Positions 1-6,309 of a stretch of DNA of 9,027 nt are shown here, one piece after another. Position 1 is the stretch's first letter. Every line of letters starts with the position of its first letter. The translations under genes and the position numbers were made by a program. The notes under the pieces were generated by a model. That model was not told where the DNA came from and ran no database searches. It saw only the letters and a program-made list of their open reading frames with translations. Origin of the DNA: Bacteroidota bacterium (GTDB lineage: Bacteria > Bacteroidota > Bacteroidia > Chitinophagales > UBA2359); the NCBI GenBank assembly GCA_020629895.1, contig JAHDCM010000130.1, positions 1 through 9,027 of the forward strand, written 5' to 3'.

Positions 1-11
1 AGCTACCACTA

Positions 12-869
12 CTATCCCTCACGCATTTCCTTTATACCTTGTACCAAATAATAGCCCCACAATTCCTTTTTCAAAGTCACATATTGATAATAAGCGGTCC
101 ATACATTTTTAATCCCTATATCCGAAGCACGAAATAAAAGTTGATACAGTTTAGCGATGACCCAACCAGGAAAAAAACGGATATACAAGCGACGTGCAGA
201 AGGCATAATATTTTGGGTGGCATTACGAGTGTCCACCTGTCCAAAACCTAATTCACACATTGTTTCAACAAAGCGATCCAAGCGTTCAAAAGAAGGAACA
301 GCCCATCCATAAGCCCACTGATTCATCAGTGTTTGTTCCTCTTCATTCAGTTGGCTAGGTTGTTGAAAAAAATCAGCCATTACTAGCCGTCCACCTGGTT
401 TCAATACGCGAAATGCCTCGCGTAAAAAATCAACTTTACGCGGGGCATGGCATACACTCTCTATTGCCCATACACAGTCAAAACTGTTATCAGCAAAAGG
501 AGTTTGTGTAAAATCACTTTGTTGGAAATGGGCCAAATGGCTCAATTGACGGGAGGTTGCCAAATCAGTAGCTGTTGCTACTTGTTTAGCACTCAAGCTA
601 ATACCTGTTACTTGACATTGATAATTAGAGGCAAGAAAAAGAGAAGAGCCACCAATGCCACAGCCAGCATCTAGCACTTGACTATTAGGGACAATGCCAC
701 CCCAATTTGCCAATACATGGTTAATATTGACCAACGCCTCATGAAAACTAGAAGTCTGTTCATCCCAGTAGCCATAATGTAATGATAGGCTTTGATCTAA
801 ATTCCAATGCTGCCGATAATGTACTTCACATCGGTCGTAGTAGGTCGCTATTTCCTCATTTGTAAACAA
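12..869 (-). CDS. SAM-dependent class I methyltransferase (Erg6/tocopherol-methyltransferase-like)
   Basis: A 285-residue protein predicted to transfer a methyl group from S-adenosylmethionine to a small molecule or lipid in the cytosol or at the inner membrane face. Visible motifs are HYGYW (31-35), typical of the sterol, tocopherol and cyclopropane-synthase-like group; the SAM-binding glycine motif VLDAGCGIGG (65-74); the post-II motif FDCVWAIESV (130-139); and LKPGGRLVMADFF (156-168). The rest (about 170-285) is helical and probably forms the acceptor-substrate cap. The start is TTG (869-867): no in-frame ATG occurs before residue 164, the family N-terminus begins right here, and an in-frame TAG lies at 890-888. 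A CTG at 887-885 is a less likely start. The gene begins 7 nt after the stop of the upstream CUB-protein gene, so the two are probably cotranscribed and translationally coupled. The fold is secure from the motifs; the substrate cannot be told from the sequence. Confidence 0.9.
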   Translation of the reverse strand: MFTNEEIATYYDRCEVHYRQHWNLDQSLSLHYGYWDEQTSSFHEALVNINHVLANWGGIVPNSQVLDAGCGIGGSSLFLASNYQCQVTGISLSAKQVATATDLATSRQLSHLAHFQQSDFTQTPFADNSFDCVWAIESVCHAPRKVDFLREAFRVLKPGGRLVMADFFQQPSQLNEEEQTLMNQWAYGWAVPSFERLDRFVETMCELGFGQVDTRNATQNIMPSARRLYIRFFPGWVIAKLYQLLFRASDIGIKNVWTAYYQYVTLKKELWGYYLVQGIKEMREG

Positions 870-876
870 ATAATAC

Positions 877-3588
877 TTATTGTACAGCTATTTTACTCAC
901 AACAGTCCGCAAACCATCAGATAGTTGCAGGAGGTAAATTCCTGATGAGATAACAGGAGTATTGATGGAATACTGTCCTGATTCATAGATAGTGGACTGA
1001 GTGATTATTTTTCCCTCTATGGTTAATAGGCTTATGACAGCGGGTTGATCTTCAATATAAAGATCGGCAATAATAGGTTGGTGAACAGAAGGCCAGTTCC
1101 AAGCCTGGATAGATAAATAATTTTTCTCTCCCCAAGTTAAGGCGATTTCTCCAACTATCGTTGACTGACCATCTAAATCTACTTGTATTAAACGATAGTA
1201 ATTTCGCCCTGGTAATGGTGCTTTATCTAGGTAGTGATAATTATTGATTCGGTTACTAGTTCCACTACCTTTAATAGTCGCAATAGACGCAAACTTTTGT
1301 CTATTCCCTTTATGTTCGATAGCAAAATACGCATTATTTTTTTCAGAAACTGTATTCCAAGTTAATAAAATGCCGTTTTTGTCGGTTTCTCCCCAAAAAT
1401 CAAGTAGTTCAATGGGAGCAGGCGTACACACATAAGGAAACGAACGAGTTGCTGTTGTACCTGTGCAAAGTTGTAAATCTGGGGCAACAGTTAATTGGTA
1501 GGCAGCATCTCCTTGATAAGTTACAGTGAGGGTATCGCCCCAAGCTACGATGCCTTCATAATCACCTGTGACACTATAATTAGCACTTTCATCAAAAGCA
1601 GGCAGCCCACCAGTAATCGTAAAGCTTAGTTCGTAGTTTCTATCCACACAACGTTCTCCTACAATGATAATATCAATAGGAGCCAAAAAGATAACAGTAG
1701 GTTGATTATTTGAGAAAACGGTACAATCGCCCTCCATATCCGCCAATCCGTCCCCATTTTCATCAGTATTGATGACACTATTTACTTGATAAGTAGTATT
1801 GGCTTGTAGATTTTGCTGAGACAGTGAAAAGATGCCCTCATTATTTGTTGCTTGAATAGCCCCCAGTTCATCTACTAAGAAATAAGTCAATAGGTAATCG
1901 CTAGGAATAAAGGCAGTTTCATTTTCTACAACAAGTGTTTCTTCCGCACAAACTAGATTTTCATTAACAATGATATTTCCTCCTTCAGCATTGTCTGTAC
2001 TGCAAGCCGAACAATCAAGTCCTAATTCAATTTGACCACTAAATAAACAGCCTTTTTCTAAATCTTGTATGTCCCATTCTAATACACCAGGTATAGTGTT
2101 TCCTGTTTGTAAGTAAGCCTGTAAATTGGCTCCATTAAATACACTATCTATTGCTGTTCCATCAGGTAAACGAATAGTCCATTGGTACAAAAGCTCCTCC
2201 ACTAATTCTCCTTCAATCTGTAAACGATAATCTAGCGTATTATTTGTTTCACATACTTCTGATTCTAAAATCGTTTGTAAGTTCGAGAAGGAGGATGTAA
2301 TGGTTAAACTGTTCCCTGCTTCCGACATATTTCCACACAAGTCTTCTACTGCTCCACTCATATTCAATAAGTAGCTATCACTTATTGCAATCGGATTTTG
2401 TAATAGTAAGCGATAATCTTTTGCATAAGCCAATTCGCCTTCTTGCACACAAGTTTCACTGATTACCTCACCAAAAACAAAAATATTACTACCTGCCCTC
2501 AAATTAAATCCAAAAGCATTGACGGAGCTGCACAATACATTTTCGGTAAAAAATAGATCAACACCAACAAGTTCACAGTCTTCATAAACCAATTCTACCT
2601 CCTTAATACTTGGAGCCACTTGGTCGAAAATAATAGCCGTAGAGGCACTAAAATCAATGGAGTAACCTGCCGTAGAGGTTGAAAACTGACTCACATTGAT
2701 CACATAAATATCGCCTTGTTCAACAGGTATCTTTGCATTTTTATTTCCGTCATCGGCTCCAGCAGCCACCAAGTCCGATTCACCCGTAGGCCCCGTAGCT
2801 CCTGTTTGTTGGGAAAAACTACAACTTAACTCTAGTAACGAATTGTCAAAAAGGTCACTACAATTAGCATCGGTTAAATTATAGACTGCCCAATCATAAT
2901 CATCATTATCATTATTGGGAGTAATCAAAAAAGATAAGTCGCCACTTTCCTGAACAGTAAATGTGTACCATACACTATTTTTCTCCCCATCACCCAAACA
3001 CGATTGTTCTTTATTAATTTCATTATCAATATTACCCTCATCAATATAGGCTTCTTCTTCCATATACACATTTTGGCAAATAGGAATCGCTCCTATGCAA
3101 TCCTGCGGACTTACAGGTAGGGCAGGGCAACCAGGAGAAGCATAACAGTTCCAGTTCATTTCCCAACCATCAAATCGAGTTCCAAGATCAGAAGAAAAAT
3201 GAATCGTAAGACAACCGCTATGGGCATCAATTACATCAGGAAGTAGAGTAGGGTAGCGTCCTAGTAAGGTCGAATTGGTATCTGGACCATCATAAAAGGA
3301 AAGAATATCAAAGGTGTTTTCAATGGCAAAAGATAAGACCTCTAAGCGAATACAGGCAGGAGCTTCAGATGGACAAATGGAAAAGGTCAGCGATTCACCA
3401 TCAGCATAACGATCATCAGGACCACCGCTATCATATAAGGTACCACTACAATCTTCAACTGTTTGGGTACTCATATTATACACATTTTCTTGTGCAAGAG
3501 CAGTGCTTGTATTTAATAAACAAAGTAATAATACTACTAGAAAATACAGTTTATAAGAAGCTATTGGTAAAGGGGGATAAGTGATCAT
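877..3588 (-). CDS. Secreted CUB-domain protein with T9SS C-terminal sorting domain
   Basis: A 903-residue secreted or surface-attached protein. Residues 1-32 are a signal peptide (hydrophobic core FLVVLLLCLL, likely cleavage after ALA at 32). A CUB domain follows (about 47-148), with cysteines C47, C72, C79, C126 and C148, an FYDGPD motif at 98-103 and the late FDGWEMNWNC block. Residues about 162-315 resemble the cysteine-bounded beta domain common in large Bacteroidota surface proteins (DCIGAIPIC at 163-171; YDWAVYNLT at 231-239). Residues 320-720 look like Ig-like or adhesin beta modules, including an acidic DENGDG stretch (609-614) that may bind calcium. Residues about 725-817 match the fibronectin-like module typical just before sorting domains (SEKNNAYFAIEH; GRNYYRLIQVDLDG). 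Residues about 823-903 form the T9SS type A sorting domain, ending GIYLLQLSDGLRTVVSKIAV. No catalytic domain is evident, so adhesion or carbohydrate/protein binding is inferred. The start is ATG at 3588. A promoter-like box lies just upstream, and the methyltransferase gene follows after 7 nt. Confidence 0.9.
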   Translation of the reverse strand: MITYPPLPIASYKLYFLVVLLLCLLNTSTALAQENVYNMSTQTVEDCSGTLYDSGGPDDRYADGESLTFSICPSEAPACIRLEVLSFAIENTFDILSFYDGPDTNSTLLGRYPTLLPDVIDAHSGCLTIHFSSDLGTRFDGWEMNWNCYASPGCPALPVSPQDCIGAIPICQNVYMEEEAYIDEGNIDNEINKEQSCLGDGEKNSVWYTFTVQESGDLSFLITPNNDNDDYDWAVYNLTDANCSDLFDNSLLELSCSFSQQTGATGPTGESDLVAAGADDGNKNAKIPVEQGDIYVINVSQFSTSTAGYSIDFSASTAIIFDQVAPSIKEVELVYEDCELVGVDLFFTENVLCSSVNAFGFNLRAGSNIFVFGEVISETCVQEGELAYAKDYRLLLQNPIAISDSYLLNMSGAVEDLCGNMSEAGNSLTITSSFSNLQTILESEVCETNNTLDYRLQIEGELVEELLYQWTIRLPDGTAIDSVFNGANLQAYLQTGNTIPGVLEWDIQDLEKGCLFSGQIELGLDCSACSTDNAEGGNIIVNENLVCAEETLVVENETAFIPSDYLLTYFLVDELGAIQATNNEGIFSLSQQNLQANTTYQVNSVINTDENGDGLADMEGDCTVFSNNQPTVIFLAPIDIIIVGERCVDRNYELSFTITGGLPAFDESANYSVTGDYEGIVAWGDTLTVTYQGDAAYQLTVAPDLQLCTGTTATRSFPYVCTPAPIELLDFWGETDKNGILLTWNTVSEKNNAYFAIEHKGNRQKFASIATIKGSGTSNRINNYHYLDKAPLPGRNYYRLIQVDLDGQSTIVGEIALTWGEKNYLSIQAWNWPSVHQPIIADLYIEDQPAVISLLTIEGKIITQSTIYESGQYSINTPVISSGIYLLQLSDGLRTVVSKIAVQ

Positions 3589-3607
3589 GTGATATTAGAT
3601 TTGTCCC

Positions 3608-3639
3608 CAAATATACTGTTATAGCGTGTTATAAAGAAA
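3608..3639 (-). promoter_or_regulatory. Bacteroidota-type promoter for the CUB-protein gene
   Basis: On the minus strand TATATTTG (3615-3608) matches the Bacteroidota -7 consensus TAnnTTTG at every fixed position. A TTTC (3639-3636), close to the TTTG -33 box, lies 20 nt upstream, within the usual 19-21 nt spacing. It would give a 5' leader of roughly a dozen bases before the ATG at 3588. The -33 element falls inside the T-tract of the preceding terminator, so the two signals overlap. This is a consensus match only. Confidence 0.5.
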
Positions 3640-3678
3640 AAACGCCTCAATTAATGACATTAAGGCATTAATTGAGGC
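3633..3678 (-). terminator. Rho-independent terminator of the lipoprotein gene
   Basis: A perfect 13-bp inverted repeat (3644-3656 with 3666-3678; arm GCCTCAATTAATG) encloses a 9-nt loop. Read on the minus strand it is followed at once by GTTTTTTCTTT (3643-3633), the layout of an intrinsic terminator. It begins 31 nt after the TAG stop of the small lipoprotein gene and separates that gene from the CUB-protein gene. No comparable T-run follows on the plus strand, so it appears to act in one direction only. Confidence 0.88.
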
Positions 3679-3709
3679 TACTACATTTATATTTTAGTGA
3701 CTAATTTTC

Positions 3710-4147
3710 CTATTGGATACGCTTCCATTTTTGGGTTTCTCCAAAAGTTTCTTTGCCTTTGGCGAAACTGCTTACATGCAAAATATCAAATGATACCATA
3801 TTAAAATAAACGTCCTCAAAACGATAGTACTTCACCGCCCCTGAAGTATCTACCCCTTTCATCAAATCTTGCCCAACATAATAATTTTCAGATTCCGCTT
3901 TTATATCTCGCCATTTTATATCTCCTGTCTGAAAACCACTTTCAAACAACGGGCCTTCTACATGTACTAAGGTACCTACATAGTTATCTCCTACTTTTTT
4001 TACATTTAATATGGAACCCGCTGCCTCATCATTAAAGCGTTCCCACTTCCCTGTAATATCAACAGTATTGTCTTTGCAAGAAGAGCAAGCTCCTCCACAT
4101 AAAAGTAACAATAATAGTACTAGGATAGCATCAAATCTTATTCTCAT
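3710..4147 (-). CDS. Small putative lipoprotein, lipocalin-like beta domain, function unknown
   Basis: A 145-residue exported protein that I cannot assign to a named family. The N-terminus MRIR, then a poly-leucine core (LVLLLLLLC, 9-17) and a cluster C17, C21, C24, is a signal peptide. C21 (GGA|C) is the likeliest lipidated residue, although -3 is Gly rather than the usual Leu. If so, the mature protein starts CSSCKD and would sit in a cell-envelope membrane. The rest is mostly beta-strand, with DITGKW (30-35), then alternating polar/hydrophobic strands and a closing QKWKRI. This recalls small lipocalin-like or DUF2147-like envelope proteins, a loose resemblance only. The start is ATG at 4147-4145, directly before the signal peptide. 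It is transcribed alone: a terminator follows, and 202 nt separate it from rnz upstream. No clear promoter was found in that gap. Confidence 0.8.
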   Translation of the reverse strand: MRIRFDAILVLLLLLLCGGACSSCKDNTVDITGKWERFNDEAAGSILNVKKVGDNYVGTLVHVEGPLFESGFQTGDIKWRDIKAESENYYVGQDLMKGVDTSGAVKYYRFEDVYFNMVSFDILHVSSFAKGKETFGETQKWKRIQ

Positions 4148-4349
4148 GGTCGCAATCTTTATTCAAAACAAGATAAACAATAAATGTGCCTTTTTAACAC
4201 TACTTTCTTTGAACTTAAACGTCAATACCCTACACAAGCGAAGCGGACAATGCTTTTGCCTAATGAATTGACTACCAATGTATAGCAGATTTAAAAACAA
4301 TATGATCTTTATGGCAGAAAGATGACAATTATTCTGCTTGTTCAGCTAG

Positions 4350-5264
4350 TTAACAGTCACCCAACTCCCATTCTTCGCCTTCTGTTGCCAAAAATGTAGC
4401 ATTAAAAATAGGGCGAGCTTCTGCTAGAAAAGGAGCTAGATCGCGGTATCGAGAAGAGTAGTGACCTAATAACAAACGTTTTACATTGGCCTTAGCCGCA
4501 ATAGTAGCTGCTTCAGCCGCTGTACTATGACCTCTTTCACCTGCAATATCGGCGCAATCATTCAAGTAAGTCGATTCGTGATATAGTAAATCAATGTTTT
4601 GTAGGTAAGGAATTAAGTTTTCTGAATAGGCAGTATCTGAGCAATAAGCATAAGATAAAGGTGGGGGAGGTGCTTTGGTTAAGTCAGTATTTAGAATCAC
4701 TGTTCCATCACTAGTTTCAAAGTCAGCTCCTTTTTTGATGGCACGAATGGAAGGATAGGGAATGTTATATTGTTTTATTTTTTCTGGAAATATGTTTCGT
4801 TCTTTTTCTTTTTCACGAAAAAGAAAACCCACACAAGGCGTCCGATGTTCAAGTGGGAGACCTTTTACTACCAATTGATTCGTTTCTAAAATGTCAGTCA
4901 CTTCATCAGTTGATACAATATGTAAGTGGAGTGGAAAAGAAATACCTCCTCCTGTTAATTGAAAATGATTGGCGAGAATTTGATCTGTTCCTTTAGGGCC
5001 ATAAATATCAATAGGAGCAACACGCCCTCCTAATACAAAACTATCAATCAAACCAGGCAAACCTAAAAAATGATCACCATGTAAATGACTAATAAAAATG
5101 CGTCGAATCTTACTTGCCTTATATTGATACTTAGCCAACTGCATTTGTGTACCTTCGCCACAGTCTATCAAATAATAGCCTTCTTTTACCTGTAACAATT
5201 GCGCACTAGGATGACGTTGATAGGCAGGTTTGGCCGAGTTTGAACCTAAAATACAAAGTCTCAA
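4350..5264 (-). CDS. rnz: Ribonuclease Z (tRNA 3'-processing endonuclease)
   Basis: A 304-residue zinc-dependent endonuclease of the metallo-beta-lactamase fold that cuts the 3' trailer from tRNA precursors in the cytoplasm, with a length usual for short-form RNase Z. Seen in sequence: N-terminal LCILGSNSA (3-11); the metal-binding HLHGDH motif (60-65); H140 in LEHRTPCVGF; D210 in YCSDTAY; GHST (245-248); and H268 in LLGHYSSRY. Residues about 150-180 (charged, FREKEKER then IPYPSIRAIKKG) correspond to the flexible arm that grips the tRNA elbow. All expected metal ligands appear present. The start is TTG (5264-5262), placing LCILGSNSA where the family begins. The frame stays open upstream into the STAS gene, but no ATG is available nearby. 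The gap from the STAS stop is 14 nt, suggesting one operon with translational coupling. Confidence 0.96.
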   Translation of the reverse strand: MRLCILGSNSAKPAYQRHPSAQLLQVKEGYYLIDCGEGTQMQLAKYQYKASKIRRIFISHLHGDHFLGLPGLIDSFVLGGRVAPIDIYGPKGTDQILANHFQLTGGGISFPLHLHIVSTDEVTDILETNQLVVKGLPLEHRTPCVGFLFREKEKERNIFPEKIKQYNIPYPSIRAIKKGADFETSDGTVILNTDLTKAPPPPLSYAYCSDTAYSENLIPYLQNIDLLYHESTYLNDCADIAGERGHSTAAEAATIAAKANVKRLLLGHYSSRYRDLAPFLAEARPIFNATFLATEGEEWELGDC

Positions 5265-5278
5265 AATGGATATTTCTT

Positions 5279-5677
5279 TTACTCGTTGTCTTCTTCTGAA
5301 TCGTCTGCGATAATTCCTAAAGCACGTTCAAACTCCAACTTCATAATAAAGTCTTTCCCTTCTTGAATAGAGGGCATGATTGTTAATACACTGTCTAGCT
5401 GAGAAATTTTGAGTAAACGCATGACCATATCTTGAACATTCACCAAAACCAATGCCCCATTTTCGTTTTGCGCCAAACGATTGCCCACTAAAACAGCACT
5501 AATGCCTGATGAGTCGATAAACTCAACTTGCTCCATATCTAAAACAACATTCTTAACACCATTATTAGATAATAAAATTAACTCTGTTTTTAGATCGGGA
5601 GCTACAAGTGTATTTAACTTGCTTTCAAGGACACTAAAGATGGTAAAGCTTTCTTTTTTGTCGATAGAAAATTTCAT
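5279..5677 (-). CDS. STAS-domain anti-sigma factor antagonist
   Basis: A 132-residue cytoplasmic protein made of one STAS domain (about 1-112) of the SpoIIAA/RsbV type. In such partner-switching systems the antagonist binds an anti-sigma kinase or other target when unphosphorylated and is released when a conserved serine is phosphorylated. The diagnostic motif VEFIDSSGISAVLVG (51-65) is intact, preceded by the strand NVVLDM (43-48). By comparison with SpoIIAA, S57 is the expected phosphoserine. The tail (about 113-132) is acidic, ending DDSEEDNE. No kinase, phosphatase or sigma factor lies in this window, so the partner is unknown. The start is ATG at 5677-5675, with a -7-like box about 45 nt upstream. 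It precedes rnz by 14 nt; I recall this STAS-rnz pairing in other Bacteroidota, but that is memory rather than a search. Confidence 0.92.
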   Translation of the reverse strand: MKFSIDKKESFTIFSVLESKLNTLVAPDLKTELILLSNNGVKNVVLDMEQVEFIDSSGISAVLVGNRLAQNENGALVLVNVQDMVMRLLKISQLDSVLTIMPSIQEGKDFIMKLEFERALGIIADDSEEDNE

Positions 5678-5722
5678 AGGAGCTATGTTTAAATTTAATT
5701 TTTACAAATGAACTAATTATCA

Positions 5723-5730
5723 CAAAGGTA
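5723..5730 (-). promoter_or_regulatory. -7-like box of the STAS/rnz promoter
   Basis: The minus strand reads TACCTTTG, which fits TAnnTTTG at all fixed positions, about 45 nt before the STAS start codon. No good TTTG sits 19-21 nt further upstream, so only half of the expected promoter is visible. The position is sensible for a roughly 40-nt leader. Confidence 0.4.
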
Positions 5731-6106
5731 ACAAAAAGCAGGTACCGATGGTTGAATTATATGGAGATAAATAAAAATCATTGCTTAAACATTGAATCTA
5801 TTCAAAGGTCGAACCAAAAAAAGGGTAAAGGTGTTAATAGAATAGTTTTTTTGAAAATGCTATATTAATTTCGCCATCACCAGTTTATATATTTCTCTTT
5901 TGGAGTAACTATGTATGGCTCCAAATTACAATTTATTTTTTATCTTTAATTAGAAACCTTTTAGAGGTATTTGCGTATAGCTAGTCAAGAATATAGCTCA
6001 ATAAATTTGCGAAGTATTCAACAATATCTATACTATTTCTAGTTTTTGGCAGTTTTTCTAATAACCAAATAAATAAGTACATGGCATGTAATCCTAAAAT
6101 GTGAAT

Positions 6107-6161
6107 GGTTAGCAATTACTATCTATTAGGTTGCTAGTGCCTGATATAGTAACTGCTAGCT
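6107..6161 (+). ncRNA. Long imperfect hairpin upstream of clpC (possible leader or small-RNA element)
   Basis: Two 13-nt arms (6110-6122 and 6146-6158) pair with a single A.C mismatch. G-C and G.U pairs extend the base outward to 6107/6161. Beyond a 2-nt bulge (6123-6124) the stem continues with 6125-6130 pairing with 6140-6145 (one G.U), closing on a 9-nt loop that contains GCTAG. About 20 of 22 pairs are Watson-Crick or, near the ends, wobble. On the plus strand TTTTG follows directly, a weak terminator-like tail. It could be the terminator of a small RNA, an attenuator in a clpC leader, or the relic of a small repeat. Structure is seen; function is unknown. Confidence 0.4.
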
Positions 6162-6261
6162 TTTGACAATTTTAAAGATTATTTTGTATTAAATGACTTA
6201 TTTACCGATATTGTACGGGTATTTAACCTGTTTACTGACTATTTTTCAGTTCTAACCGCCA

Positions 6262-6296
6262 TTTTGGCCCAATCTTCTCATAAGGTTCAATATTTG
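6262..6296 (+). promoter_or_regulatory. Weak candidate clpC promoter
   Basis: AATATTTG (6289-6296) matches the TAnnTTTG box except at its first base, and a TTTTG (6262-6266) lies 22 nt upstream, slightly beyond the usual spacing. Transcription from it would leave only a very short leader before the ATG at 6310. No perfect TAnnTTTG was found on the plus strand in the intergenic gap. Near-matches with one extra base (TAGTTTTTG around 6040, TAGCTTTTG at 6157-6165) are alternatives. Confidence 0.25.
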
Positions 6297-6309
6297 ATAA
6301 GTAATAGTT

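Larger units (their letters stand above)
5731..6309. other. Divergent intergenic region between STAS/rnz and clpC
   Basis: About 580 bases, strongly AT-rich, between two divergently transcribed units. I find no convincing protein gene or tRNA here. The only structured element that stands out is the long hairpin at 6107-6161. Smaller features are a short direct repeat of TATAGCT (in the 5970-6000 stretch) and a 12-codon mini-ORF (5911-5949) behind a GGAG. The length is greater than two divergent promoters would need, which leaves room for a small RNA or a long clpC leader. Confidence 0.6.

Noticed and set aside
447..674. Plus-strand open frame inside the methyltransferase gene
   Set aside because: It is antisense to the SAM-binding core, whose conserved motifs prove that the minus strand codes.
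4011..4271. 86-codon plus-strand open frame overlapping the lipoprotein gene's 5' end
   Set aside because: Its first half is antisense to the lipoprotein signal peptide and the rest is low-complexity AT-rich sequence. It has no promoter, no ribosome site and no recognisable motif.
4305..4323. Possible terminator after rnz (ATCTTT/AAAGAT stem)
   Set aside because: Only 6 bp with one G-C pair and a 7-nt loop, and the T-run on the minus strand is displaced by several bases. It is too weak to call, so transcription may continue into the lipoprotein gene.
5911..5949. 12-codon mini-ORF preceded by GGAG in the intergenic gap
   Set aside because: The spacing from GGAG to ATG looks good, but Shine-Dalgarno sequences are of little predictive value in Bacteroidota, the peptide has no leader-peptide character such as repeated regulatory codons, and it lies about 360 nt from clpC.
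6040..6165. TAGTTTTTG and TAGCTTTTG as clpC promoters
   Set aside because: Both have one base too many between TA and TTTG, and no TTTG sits at the proper distance upstream. The second also lies within the 3' arm of the hairpin.
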